A stretch of DNA of 17,017 bases from CBDUVZ01 sp965370805 (lineage in GTDB: Bacteria; Hydrothermota; Tepidihabitantia; Tepidihabitantales; Tepidihabitantaceae): assembly GCA_965370805.1 (NCBI GenBank), contig CBDUVZ010000060.1:1-17017 (forward strand). The letters run 5' to 3'. A model generated the notes under the pieces. It did not search any database. It was not told the origin of the DNA and was given only the letters and a program-made list of their open reading frames with translations. Position 1 is the stretch's first letter; the number at the start of each line of letters is the position of its first letter. Positions 1 to 7,333 of the stretch are shown one piece after another. A program made the translations under genes and the position numbers.

Positions 1-40
1 CCATCCAACCGTCGTCTGCAACCCACATTCCCCACAGAAT

Positions 41-175
41 TAACGTCCTCATCCCACACTCGGCATTTGGAATTGTGATAGCCGCCAAGGCCGCCGGGTC
101 AGGAAATGCTCAAGCCCCAATGGCCAAAGAGGATAGGGAAACCGCCAGGTGCACCAAGGTTGAGAACCGGGGTGG
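41..175. repeat. Dispersed intergenic repeat patch upstream of the GWxTD gene
   Basis: This stretch has no credible gene. It begins with a CGGCATTTGGAATT segment, which in reverse complement belongs to the same family as the AATGCCGAATT-type strings near 1530, 5050 and 10690. From about 81 it carries GCCGCCAAGGCCGCC, then ACCGCCAGGTGCACCAAGG and GAGAACCGGGGTGGAG. These align with the reverse complement of 10805-10860, where the same words occur in the same order. Order and wording are conserved while individual bases are not, so these are diverged copies of one dispersed element. I see nothing recognisable in 1-40 or 176-290. A 61-codon open frame here is spurious. Confidence 0.6.
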
Positions 176-296
176 AGCCGGTGGAACTCACTGCCAAGGG
201 TCCGCGAGAGCCGTTCGGCCCGGGTGGCGGGTGGGCAGGTGGCCTCGCGTAAGCCCCTGATGTGCCGGGTGTTATGTGCTTGCAGGTTGTGCTGTC

Positions 297-324
297 TTGA
301 CTTTGGAACTGCCCGGGATAGACT
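297..324 (+). promoter_or_regulatory. Sigma-70-like promoter for the GWxTD block
   Basis: A -35 box TTGACT (297-302) is followed after exactly 16 bp by a -10 box TAGACT (319-324). Only 9 bp separate the -10 box from the ATG at 334, so transcription would start at or just before the start codon and the message would be nearly leaderless. No Shine-Dalgarno sequence precedes this gene, which fits. Two other promoters in the window (12051-12078 and 16288-16315, both minus strand) share the 16-bp spacer and the short distance to an ATG. Confidence 0.6.
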
Positions 325-333
325 ACCTGTTTG

Positions 334-1512
334 ATGCTGCTTCTTAGTGTTCTGCTGGCCGCGGCGCTTCAGGTTCAGGGTGACTTGAAGCTGACGCTGG
401 ACCAGGCCGTCTGTCCCACGGAGGACAGCGGTGCCGTGCTCGAACTCTGCTATGACATTCCCCATTCGTCCCTTGCGTTTCTGAAGCAGGACACCGGTTT
501 CCGGGCCGAGTTCACGGTCAGTCTGCAGGCGATGGACCGGGGCGGGAATCCGGTGGCCGGGGATTGCTGGTTGAGAAGCGTGTCGGTTCCTGACTATGAC
601 ATGACTGTTGCCGGCGAGTCGGCCCTGGTGGGCGTGGTGAGTCTGAGTCTGCCGGACGGAGTCGCGACCGCCCGGGTTGAGGTGGCGGATGTTGCCAGCG
701 CGCGGACCGCGCACGCCAGTTTCCCGATTGAAACGTCGCCCCAAGGTGTACGGATCCGGTTTCTGAAAGGTGGCCGGATCAACCCGGTCCGCAGCTATCG
801 GGTCGGGGATACCCTTGAGGTCCTGGCTGAGGTGTTGGACCCGGTTGTCGGGGTCGACAGTTTTCGTTTCCTGGTGACTGGGAGCGGGAGGCCGCTGGCA
901 ATCGGCGGGCTGGTGCCCGGATTCGATTCCGCCGGCCGGCGGATGGGTCGTTTCCGTGCCGCGCTTGGTGACTCGTCCGGTGCTCCACGGACCGGTGCCG
1001 GCGAGCACTGGCTTGAGGTTACGGGTCTGAGTCCGGAAGGCTCCGGAGCGCGCGGCCGGGCGAGCTTCAGGATTGAGGTGCCGTTCTTCCTGGACGATGC
1101 CGCGTACCGCCAGAAAGTGGACCGGCTGTTGTACGTGGCGTCCATCGGGGAGATGGATGAACTGCGGCGTCTGGTACCGCCGGAGCGCGAAGCCGGATGG
1201 CATGCGCTCTGGAGCGACAAGGACCCGACGCCGACCACCGAGCGGAATGAAAAGGAAGAGGAGTATTTCGAGCGCATCGAATATGCTGAGGAGCATTTCG
1301 GTCACGGCGACCGGGGATACCGGAGTGACCGGGCCCGCGTCTACGTCGAGCTTGGTCCCCCAGGCAATATCGACTCCCGGCCTTTTGAGATCGACAGCCG
1401 GGCTTATGAGGTGTGGTCCTACTACAGCCTGGGACGGGAGTTCCTGTTCGTGGATCGGTCCGGGTTCGGGGAGTACGTGCTGGAGGATCCGAGGAGTTGG
1501 AATGAGCCGTAG
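334..1512 (+). CDS. Secreted GWxTD-domain protein (first of a pair)
   Basis: This 392-residue protein starts with a short hydrophobic signal peptide (about residues 1-16, ending ALQVQG). A beta-rich middle follows, and the C-terminal GWxTD domain spans about residues 255-390. Family marks are W289/W293, DPTP (297-300), the NE-rich stretch after it, and the region GYRSDRARVYVELGPP (328-343) ending in a YEVWSYY strand. The signature pentapeptide is degenerate here (GYRSD instead of GWxTD). Members of this family occur in FCB-type bacteria and their molecular role is not established. ATG 334 is preferred over the in-frame TTG at 331 because the promoter ends 9 bp before it. A second GWxTD gene follows 115 bp downstream, so the two products probably act together at the cell envelope. 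The frame is intact. The long open frame on the opposite strand (49-1596) is a shadow. Confidence 0.85.
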   Translation: MLLLSVLLAAALQVQGDLKLTLDQAVCPTEDSGAVLELCYDIPHSSLAFLKQDTGFRAEFTVSLQAMDRGGNPVAGDCWLRSVSVPDYDMTVAGESALVGVVSLSLPDGVATARVEVADVASARTAHASFPIETSPQGVRIRFLKGGRINPVRSYRVGDTLEVLAEVLDPVVGVDSFRFLVTGSGRPLAIGGLVPGFDSAGRRMGRFRAALGDSSGAPRTGAGEHWLEVTGLSPEGSGARGRASFRIEVPFFLDDAAYRQKVDRLLYVASIGEMDELRRLVPPEREAGWHALWSDKDPTPTTERNEKEEEYFERIEYAEEHFGHGDRGYRSDRARVYVELGPPGNIDSRPFEIDSRAYEVWSYYSLGREFLFVDRSGFGEYVLEDPRSWNEP

Positions 1513-1527
1513 GGCCATCAGGACGGA

Positions 1528-1590
1528 AATGTCAAATGCCGAATTGCGAAGTCCGAATTCGGGAATCGGAGATCGGAAATCGGAAATGGG
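1528..1590. repeat. Dispersed AATGCCGAATT-type repeat between the GWxTD genes
   Basis: The gap between the two GWxTD genes contains AATGCCGAATTGCGAAG, TCCGAATTCGGGAATCGG and two copies of ATCGGAAAT. This is the same word family as at 5050-5080 and 10683-10715. An in-frame ATG at 1586 lies inside the patch, which is why it was not chosen as the start of the next gene. Confidence 0.6.
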
Positions 1591-1627
1591 CCGCACGTCC
1601 CCGTTTCACCGGTGCCGAGCGGGCCGT

Positions 1628-2965
1628 ATGGTGATGTGCGCGGCGGGAGTTGTCCTGTTGTGCCTGTCGGCGACCGGGAGCGAGCCGGGAGGATCCGGTC
1701 GGGCAATGGAGTTCGGCATTGACTGGGCCGCGTTCCGGGGAGCCGGGGATTCAATCCGGGTGGAGTTCTTCTACGCGATACCATACGGCGAGCTGGATCC
1801 TCTGGCAAGGGACTCGGGCTACGTGGTTGAGTTTTCGGTGCGGTTCCAGATGGAAGGGGAAGGTGGGTTCTCTGAGGACGCCACAATCTGCAAGCAGGCC
1901 CGGGCCGGGTCTCTCGTTGAGGCCCGGGAGGCCCGACGCGCGTTTGTTGACGGCTTCAGCGTTTCGGTGCTGCCGGGAAGATACTGGTTCAGGATTGCGG
2001 TGGCGAAGCCGGCCCCGGTGCAGTGGGATACCACCGGGGAGCAGGTTGATTTTGTTGAGGCCGGTGCGGTCGAGGATTCGATTGTCGTGCCCGGTTTTTC
2101 TGACGAGCCGGCGATGAGTTCGCTGCAGCTTGCCGCCGGTTTCGCGGTGGATACGGTTTCGGGTACGGTTTCGGTGATTCCCAATCCGATGCGGACCTAC
2201 GGGGGTGGCGGACTGGATCGGATCTATTACTACTTTGAGGGGTACAACCTGGCGGTGGATGGCGATAGCTACGAAGTGCGTACGGTTGTGCTGAACACCA
2301 CGGCAGAGCCGGAGACAGTGCTGCAGACCGTGACCGTGCGGCCCAAGACCGGGACTGACGTATCGTCGGCGCTGGGCACGATGGTTGCCGGTCTTGCCCC
2401 CGGCAGGTATTCGCTCGGAGTCGAACTTCTCGACCGGGCAGGCGGGGGAGTCGCCAGCCGGGAGGTTGGTTTCCGGGTGCCTGATACCAGCGAGGTGGGC
2501 GGGTCCAGCCCGTACCGGCTCGAAATGGGCAGGCTGGAGAGACAGCATTACGAGGCCCTGGAGTACATCGCTACCAAACGGGAACTGGGCTATTACAACA
2601 GCCTCAGTGACTCGGGCAAGCAGGCGTATCTCGCCTGGTTCTGGGCCAGGCATGACCTGTCCGAATTCGCCCGGAGGATGGAGACCGCGGCGCGGTACCG
2701 GACTTCCCGGACTCCGGGCCTGAAGACCGACCGGGGCAGGATCTACGTCAAGTACGGTGAGCCGGATGAAGTGGAGCGGTGCGTCATCGAAATCGACCGG
2801 CGGCCGCGGGAGTACTGGCACTACTACGGCCAGAGCTACGTGTTCGTTTTCATCGACCTGCACGGAGACAACGACTACCGCTTGGCCTATACCACCAGCT
2901 CGGACGAGCCGGCGACCGGCTACGAGCGGTATCTGACCCCGGATGAAGAGGAGTTGTTCCGCTGA
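1628..2965 (+). CDS. Secreted GWxTD-domain protein (second of a pair)
   Basis: The 445-residue product has a probable signal peptide (MVMCAAGVVLLCLSATG). A beta-sandwich-like middle follows, with the phrase VSVIPNPMRTYGGGG at about 181-195, and a C-terminal GWxTD domain spans about 305-420. The signature is GLKTD (364-368), followed by RGRIYVKYGEPDEVE and a REYWHYYGQSYVFVF strand pair, which is closer to the family norm than the upstream paralogue. The open frame extends back to 1073 inside the previous gene, so the start is a judgement. ATG 1628 begins the hydrophobic leader, whereas ATG 1586 lies within a dispersed repeat. Neither has a strong ribosome binding site. The stop is 1 bp from the ricT start, so the two are very likely co-transcribed. 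Function is not known beyond a likely envelope location. Confidence 0.85.
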   Translation: MVMCAAGVVLLCLSATGSEPGGSGRAMEFGIDWAAFRGAGDSIRVEFFYAIPYGELDPLARDSGYVVEFSVRFQMEGEGGFSEDATICKQARAGSLVEAREARRAFVDGFSVSVLPGRYWFRIAVAKPAPVQWDTTGEQVDFVEAGAVEDSIVVPGFSDEPAMSSLQLAAGFAVDTVSGTVSVIPNPMRTYGGGGLDRIYYYFEGYNLAVDGDSYEVRTVVLNTTAEPETVLQTVTVRPKTGTDVSSALGTMVAGLAPGRYSLGVELLDRAGGGVASREVGFRVPDTSEVGGSSPYRLEMGRLERQHYEALEYIATKRELGYYNSLSDSGKQAYLAWFWARHDLSEFARRMETAARYRTSRTPGLKTDRGRIYVKYGEPDEVERCVIEIDRRPREYWHYYGQSYVFVFIDLHGDNDYRLAYTTSSDEPATGYERYLTPDEEELFR

Positions 2966-2966
2966 G

Positions 2967-3791
2967 ATGGCTGAAGCTGACGCTACGCAGAACGGCGGTC
3001 GTCCCGAGCCCAGGGCAGTGATGGTTGAATTGCATCTTTTCCGGTCCGAAGTGTGCGACCTTCCGGCCCGGGTTGAAGCCCAGCCGAATGATATGGTTGT
3101 GATCCGGGACGAGGACGGTGAAGACCTGGGCAGGCTGGTTGGTTTCGTCGACCCGGAGGAAGAAGTCAGGGGTGTTGTGGTTCGGCGGGCTACCGAGGAT
3201 GACCTTAAGAACCGGGATGAACTGGATGTCAAGACCAAGCGGGCGATTGAGCTGTTCCGGCGTTTGAAGGACGAGTACGGACTGCGGATGAAAGTAGTGG
3301 ATGCACACTGGCGGTTGGACCGGCGCAAGGTCTGTTTCTACTTCATTTCCGAGGAGCGGCTCGATTTCAGAACACTGCACAAGGTGGTATCTTCGGCACT
3401 GAACGTCCGGGTCGCAATCAAGCAGATCGGGGTGCGTGACCATGCCCGAATCGTGGGCGGACTCGGAGTATGCGGCAGGGAGCTTTGCTGCAAAGGATTC
3501 ATGACCGAGATGAGGCCGATTGCGTTGAGGATGGCGCGGCAGCAGAACCTCTTCGTCGAGCCGGCGAAGATATCGGGGCTGTGCGGAAAGTTGCTGTGTT
3601 GTCTCAGTTTCGAGGAGGAATGTTACCGCCAGGCGCTGGCCGAGATGCCGCCAATCGGAGCCCGGATCAGAACCGGGCGGGGAGACGGGCAGGTGACGGG
3701 CTTTGATGTGATGTCCGGGAAAGTGAATGTCCGGTACGACGACGCGGCCGAGCAGGCGGTTGCACTGGAGGATATCAAGTGTGAAGAGTGA
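2967..3791 (+). CDS. ricT: PSP1-domain protein, RicT (YaaT) family
   Basis: This 274-residue protein has the PSP1 C-terminal domain (about residues 65-150). Two cysteine-rich signatures follow: GGLGVCGRELCC (164-175) and GLCGKLLCCLSFEEECY (204-220). In Bacillus subtilis RicT works with RicA and RicF in a complex that carries Fe-S clusters and affects RNase Y activity and development; the cysteines seen here are the type that holds those clusters. No ricA or ricF partner is visible, and outside Firmicutes the role is less clear. ATG 2967 follows GAGGAG (2948-2953). An in-frame ATG at 2943 would overlap the preceding gene by 23 bp, so it is less likely. The 3' end overlaps thiC by 11 bp. Confidence 0.9.
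   Translation: MAEADATQNGGRPEPRAVMVELHLFRSEVCDLPARVEAQPNDMVVIRDEDGEDLGRLVGFVDPEEEVRGVVVRRATEDDLKNRDELDVKTKRAIELFRRLKDEYGLRMKVVDAHWRLDRRKVCFYFISEERLDFRTLHKVVSSALNVRVAIKQIGVRDHARIVGGLGVCGRELCCKGFMTEMRPIALRMARQQNLFVEPAKISGLCGKLLCCLSFEEECYRQALAEMPPIGARIRTGRGDGQVTGFDVMSGKVNVRYDDAAEQAVALEDIKCEE
3767..3771 (+). promoter_or_regulatory. Ribosome binding site that fixes the thiC GTG start
   Basis: GGAGG lies 9 bp before GTG 3781, inside the 3' end of ricT. The open frame extends back to 3727, but that upstream part is ricT sequence in another frame. This site therefore decides the start. Confidence 0.75.
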
Positions 3792-5031
3792 GTGGATAAA
3801 GCAGATTGCCCGCAAAGAGCGGGTTGACCCGGCCGAATTGAAGAAACTGATTCGGAGCGGCCGGGTCGTGGTATTGCGCAGCCGGCGTCACCGGATCGAA
3901 CCGATTGCGGTCGGCAAGGGAATGACCGTCAAGGTGAACGCCAACATCGGGACTTCACCGGACCGGAGCGACATCGAACTGGAACTGGCGAAGCTCAAAG
4001 CTGCGGTCGAGGCAGGAGTTGATACGGTTATGGATCTGTCGGTCAGCCGTGACGTCGACGAAGTGCGGAAGGCCGTGATGGCCGAGTCACCGGTGCCGGT
4101 CGGAACCGTGCCGGTGTACCAGGTCGCACTGGATGCTCGCCGGAAGCGCAAGTCGTTTGTGGAAACGAAAGCGAAGGACATCCTCGCCGGGGTCGGCAAA
4201 CACCTGGCGGACGGGGTGGATTTCGTCACTGTGCACTGCGGGGTGACGAGGAAGAACGTGGAAGCCCTGCGCAGCAGCAGGCGGTTGTGCGGCATCGTCT
4301 CGCGGGGCGGGTCGATGATGGCCGAGTGGATGGAGCACAACGGCAGGGAGAATCCGCTCTACGAGTACTACGACGAGCTGCTGGCAATGGCGAAGGATGC
4401 CGGGTGTGCTTTGAGCCTGGGCGACGGCCTGCGGCCGGGCGCGCTGGCCGACGCTACCGACGAGCCGCAGGTGGCCGAGCTGATGACCATCGGCGAACTC
4501 GTGCTGCGGGCACGGGATGCCGGGGTTGGTGCGCTGGTTGAAGGTCCGGGCCACGTGCCGCTGGACCAGATCGAGGCGAATGTCGTGCTGGAGAAGACGG
4601 TCTGCGATGAAGCCCCGTTCTATCTGCTCGGGCCGCTGGTCACTGACGTCGCCTGCGGGTACGACCATATCGTCGGCGCGATTGGCGGTGCCCTGGCCGC
4701 GTATCACGGGGCCGATTTCCTGTGCTATGTGACCCCTTCAGAGCATCTGGGACTGCCCGATGTCGAAGACGTACGGCAGGGCGTGATTGCCTCGAGAATC
4801 GCCGCTCACGCCGCGGATGTGGCGTGCCATCGACGCGGTGCAATCAACTGGGATAACCGGATTTCCCGGGCCAGAGGACGGCTGGATTGGAACCGGATGC
4901 TGAGAGACTGCATGGACCCGAAGCGGGCCCGGGAAGTGTACGGTGCGAACCGCTCACTGACTGATGGCGTCTGCACGATGTGCGGAGAGTTCTGTGCCAT
5001 CAAGCGGGATGCCGGAAGAAAGAAGAAATGA
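3781..5031 (+). CDS. thiC: Phosphomethylpyrimidine synthase ThiC
   Basis: ThiC is a radical SAM enzyme that converts aminoimidazole ribotide to the hydroxymethylpyrimidine phosphate used in thiamine synthesis. The 416-residue protein is a short form without the long N-terminal extension of E. coli ThiC. Family motifs occur in order: VNANIGTS (52-59), PVGTVPVYQ (106-114), SRGGSM (174-179), SLGDGLRPG (212-220), VEGPGHVPL (253-261), GPLVTDVACGYDHI (284-297) and YVTPSEHLGLP (316-326). The C-terminal cluster motif is C398-TM-C401-GEF-C405, with three rather than the usual four residues before the last cysteine. The gene starts at GTG 3781 and overlaps ricT, so translational coupling is likely. No TPP riboswitch is visible before the block. 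The ThiC paralogue BzaF is an alternative, but nothing here favours it. Confidence 0.93.
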   Translation: MKSEWIKQIARKERVDPAELKKLIRSGRVVVLRSRRHRIEPIAVGKGMTVKVNANIGTSPDRSDIELELAKLKAAVEAGVDTVMDLSVSRDVDEVRKAVMAESPVPVGTVPVYQVALDARRKRKSFVETKAKDILAGVGKHLADGVDFVTVHCGVTRKNVEALRSSRRLCGIVSRGGSMMAEWMEHNGRENPLYEYYDELLAMAKDAGCALSLGDGLRPGALADATDEPQVAELMTIGELVLRARDAGVGALVEGPGHVPLDQIEANVVLEKTVCDEAPFYLLGPLVTDVACGYDHIVGAIGGALAAYHGADFLCYVTPSEHLGLPDVEDVRQGVIASRIAAHAADVACHRRGAINWDNRISRARGRLDWNRMLRDCMDPKRAREVYGANRSLTDGVCTMCGEFCAIKRDAGRKKK

Positions 5032-5047
5032 CCAATAACCAAATCAC

Positions 5048-5085
5048 GAGGAAATGCCGAATGCCGAATGCCGAATGATGCGCTG
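5048..5085. repeat. ATGCCGA tandem repeat after thiC
   Basis: Three direct copies of the heptamer ATGCCGA stand side by side and run into ATGATG. This belongs to the dispersed AATGCCGAA family of the window. It occupies the 122-bp gap between thiC and the aminotransferase, with no convincing terminator or promoter beside it. Confidence 0.65.
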
Positions 5086-5140
5086 CGACAAGGAAGCAGT
5101 TGCCGTCAGCATAATGACCAGGCAGGTACCGTTTACGGGG

Positions 5141-5146
5141 AAGGAG
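5141..5146 (+). promoter_or_regulatory. Ribosome binding site of the aminotransferase
   Basis: AAGGAG stands 7 bp before ATG 5154, one of the strongest Shine-Dalgarno sequences in the window. Confidence 0.75.
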
Positions 5147-5153
5147 ATTTCGC

Positions 5154-6263
5154 ATGAGCAAGCCGACGGTTAAGCCCAAGTACAAGCTGTTCACCCCGGG
5201 TCCGGTTCAGGTTCCGGATTGGATTCGTGGCGAACTGGCTGCCGAACTGGTATACCACCGGGAGGAATCCTTCGGCAGAATCCACGCCTCAGTTGTGAAG
5301 AAGCTGCAGAAGCTCATGATGACCGAGAACGAGGTCTACGTCTTGACCGCATCCGGCACCGGCGCGATGGAGGCCGCGGTCGCCAATCTGGTGAGTCCGG
5401 GCGACAAAGTGCTGGTTGCGATTTCCGGCAAGTTCGGGGAGCGGTGGCGCGAGCTCTGTCTGCGGTTCGGCGCGTACGTCGACACGCTGGCAATGCCGTA
5501 CGGCAAGTCAGTAGTCCCGGTGGAGGTTGAGCGCCACCTGCGGGCAACCGAGACCATCAAGTGCGTCTTCACGACCCTGACCGAGACTTCGACCGGCGCA
5601 CTCAATGATATCAAGGCATTCGGCGAAATCTGCCACCGATTGAACCGGGTGCTGGTTGTGGATGCGGTTGCCGGGCTCGGCGCGGACGAGCTCAGGACCG
5701 ACTCGTGGAACGTCGATGTGGTGGTGGGCGGTTCGCAGAAGGCACTGGCGGTGCCGCCCGGGCTTTCGTTCGTCGCGATGAGCGAGCGGGCATGGGAACT
5801 GGTCGAGCGTTCCAAGGGTGTGAGGTACTATTTCGACCTCAAGGCCTACCGCCGGTTCGCCGAGAAAGGCCAGACGCCCTGGACTCCTGCGATCTCGCTG
5901 TACTACGGACTCGATGCGGCTCTCGGCCGGGTCGTCAAGACCGGGGTGGTCAAGTACTGGAAGTCGCACCGGCAGATGGCCGGGTTCGTGCGGGGCAAGA
6001 TCAAGCGGCTGGGTCTTGACCTGTTTCCCGACGAGCCGTCCAATGCTCTGACCGTGATCAGGATGCCGAGCGGTGTGGACGGCGCGAAGCTGGTTGACCG
6101 GTGTATGAAGAAGGACGGTGTGCTGTTCGCGAACGGGCAGGCGAACATGCGGGGCAGAATCGTCCGAATCGGTCACATGGGACCGTTGACCAGGGCTGCG
6201 ATGGAGCGGGCCCTTTCAAGCTTCCGACGGGCCTACCTGGCGCTGTCCCGTCGCGGCAAGTAG
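5154..6263 (+). CDS. Class V PLP aminotransferase (serine/alanine-glyoxylate type)
   Basis: This 369-residue fold-type I PLP enzyme resembles serine-pyruvate and alanine-glyoxylate aminotransferases and archaeal or thermophile-type phosphoserine-pathway homologues. The N-terminal substrate loop reads FTPGPVQVP (13-21), the cofactor-phosphate loop TASGTGAME (65-73), and the PLP-pyridine aspartate is in VVDAV (D170). The Schiff-base lysine is K196 in GGSQKALAVPPGL. A C-terminal IVRIGHMG (336-343) carries the carboxylate-binding arginine. Length is normal for the family. The true amino donor cannot be read from sequence. No serA lies beside it in this window, so assignment to serine synthesis or to glycine/glyoxylate metabolism stays open. 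The start is well fixed by AAGGAG. Confidence 0.88.
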   Translation: MSKPTVKPKYKLFTPGPVQVPDWIRGELAAELVYHREESFGRIHASVVKKLQKLMMTENEVYVLTASGTGAMEAAVANLVSPGDKVLVAISGKFGERWRELCLRFGAYVDTLAMPYGKSVVPVEVERHLRATETIKCVFTTLTETSTGALNDIKAFGEICHRLNRVLVVDAVAGLGADELRTDSWNVDVVVGGSQKALAVPPGLSFVAMSERAWELVERSKGVRYYFDLKAYRRFAEKGQTPWTPAISLYYGLDAALGRVVKTGVVKYWKSHRQMAGFVRGKIKRLGLDLFPDEPSNALTVIRMPSGVDGAKLVDRCMKKDGVLFANGQANMRGRIVRIGHMGPLTRAAMERALSSFRRAYLALSRRGK

Positions 6264-6441
6264 CCTGCGCAGTCGCACCAGATAACCTGCGCAGTTCTGG
6301 GACTTACGCTGCCGATAGGGCGCTGCATTTCTGCGTCGCAGTCAGGCTGAGTTCGGCGGCAGGACTAACCCCCTTCTTTTCAGTAGCTTACCGTTGCGGA
6401 ATCCCTCCGTGGGCTGGCATGGAGCTTGCACTACCCGGTGC
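6264..6441. other. Intergenic stretch with short direct repeats
   Basis: No gene is visible. The decamer CCTGCGCAGT occurs twice (6264-6273 and 6286-6295, start-to-start 22 bp) immediately after the aminotransferase stop. A GC-rich stretch with self-complementary CTGCG/CGCAG words follows, around 6318-6341. I could not assign it to any known riboswitch or to a T-tract terminator. Confidence 0.35.
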
Positions 6442-6449
6442 GGAGGAAA

Positions 6450-6632
6450 ATGAAGCAATCACCCCTGCGTTTCTGGAACGTGTTCCTTGGCGGGCTCGTT
6501 CTGATTACGCTGGGTTTCGCATCCAGCCTCGGGTCAGGCCAGGTCCAGGCACTCACGCCGCTGGTCGCGGTGGTGGGTGGTCTGGTCGCGTTGACCGTGA
6601 TGGCCGGGAGCGGGCCCCGCGCTTTCATGTAG
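6450..6632 (+). CDS. Small two-helix membrane protein, unknown function
   Basis: This is a 60-residue product with two hydrophobic segments. The first is about residues 9-25 (NVFLGGLVLITLGFASS) and the second about 38-54 (LTPLVAVVGGLVALTVM). A Gly/Ser/Gln linker separates them and a short basic N-terminus (MKQSPLRF) precedes them. GGAGG (6442-6446) lies only 3 bp before ATG 6450, which is a short but usable spacing; a TTG at 6426 is in frame but less likely. I do not recognise the family. It is the last plus-strand gene before the convergent housekeeping operon. The reading frame and topology look real, but the size leaves some doubt. Confidence 0.5.
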   Translation: MKQSPLRFWNVFLGGLVLITLGFASSLGSGQVQALTPLVAVVGGLVALTVMAGSGPRAFM

Positions 6633-6640
6633 TCCCCGGA

Positions 6641-6716
6641 TGCCGCTATGCGGCAGACGCTGAACAGAAACGGAATTCATAATCGGCGCCGGGTAGTGCC
6701 GTTGGACGGCATTCTG
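6641..6716. terminator. Two small hairpins between convergent genes
   Basis: TGCCGC-TAT-GCGGCA (6641-6655) and TGCCGT-TGG-ACGGCA (6702-6716) are both perfect 6-bp stems with 3-base loops. They fill the gap between the small membrane gene ending at 6632 and the phosphatidyltransferase stop at 6719. Their position suggests transcription ends for the converging units. Neither is followed by a T tract, so this is tentative. Confidence 0.35.
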
Positions 6717-6718
6717 GC

Positions 6719-7333
6719 CTAGTCTTTCATGTCGGAGTTGCCGTTCTGGTCTGCCGGGAGCCGGAATTTCCCCATCCACCGCAGGAAGACTGTCACGTAG
6801 TTCACGAACGAAACAACAATCAGCACGGTTACAGTGTTATCAACCCATGTTTTGTACCGGGCCAGTGCGGGCAGGTTCAGGGTGTAGTAAACGAGCACCA
6901 GGGCAAAGACGAACCCGGTAATCTTGCCGAGCACGTCTGAGGATACGAATCTGCCTTTGGTCTTCATTATCACGAGGCTGCCGGCGAGAATCAGCAGGTC
7001 GCGCAGGATGACTGCGGCCGCGATGTGAATCGGCAGATTGCTGATGTAGACGAGTGTGACGAGCACAGAGCCTACCCAGATCTTGTCCACCAGGTGATCG
7101 AGCACCCGGCCCAGGTCTGATACCTGATTGAGCTTGCGGGCCAGGTATCCGTCAAGCGCGTCGGTAATCCAGGAGACAACCATCAGCGAGAGCGCGGCGA
7201 TTCCCTGGCGTTTCACCAGCAGCAGAAGGATGGCGGGAAGCAGCACCAGCCGCGACAGGCTGAGCAGATTGGGAACAGTGACGAATCTGGCGGCGCCGAG
7301 CAGTCCGTTATGCTGTTCCCGGTTCTCAGCCAC
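6719..7333 (-). CDS. CDP-alcohol phosphatidyltransferase family membrane protein
   Basis: This 204-residue integral membrane enzyme carries the full family signature: D58-AL-D61-G62-YL-A65-R66-(8 residues)-G75-RVL-D79-HLV-D83. The four aspartates bind the divalent metal and the CDP-alcohol donor. Several hydrophobic helices surround it (about 20-40, 45-57, 86-105, 107-122, 135-150 and 165-185). The family includes phosphatidylglycerophosphate synthase (PgsA), a reasonable guess by size and by N-terminal VPNLLSLSRL, but inositol- or serine-type donors cannot be excluded. The gene begins with GTG at 7333, 8 bp inside the end of recN, so it is translated by coupling. It is the last gene of the prfA operon. 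Confidence 0.85.
   Translation of the reverse strand: MAENREQHNGLLGAARFVTVPNLLSLSRLVLLPAILLLLVKRQGIAALSLMVVSWITDALDGYLARKLNQVSDLGRVLDHLVDKIWVGSVLVTLVYISNLPIHIAAAVILRDLLILAGSLVIMKTKGRFVSSDVLGKITGFVFALVLVYYTLNLPALARYKTWVDNTVTVLIVVSFVNYVTVFLRWMGKFRLPADQNGNSDMKD

Noticed and set aside
331..333. TTG 331 as the start of the first GWxTD gene
   Set aside because: The adjacent ATG at 334 is the stronger start and fits the promoter distance equally well.
49..1596. A 515-codon minus-strand open frame opposite the first GWxTD gene
   Set aside because: It is rich in Arg, Pro and His with no domain, runs across a dispersed repeat and is antisense to a well-supported gene. It is a high-GC shadow.
1586..1627. 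ATG 1586 as the start of the second GWxTD gene
   Set aside because: It lies inside a dispersed repeat and would place a basic stretch before the signal peptide. ATG 1628 fits better, though neither has a clear ribosome binding site.
1751..3328. A 525-codon minus-strand frame across the second GWxTD gene and ricT
   Set aside because: It is antisense to two recognisable genes and has shadow-type composition and no motif.
6264..6441. A riboswitch or structured RNA in the gap after the aminotransferase
   Set aside because: I compared it mentally with TPP, glycine, SAM and cyclic-di-GMP riboswitch hallmarks and found no conserved core. Only short direct repeats are certain.
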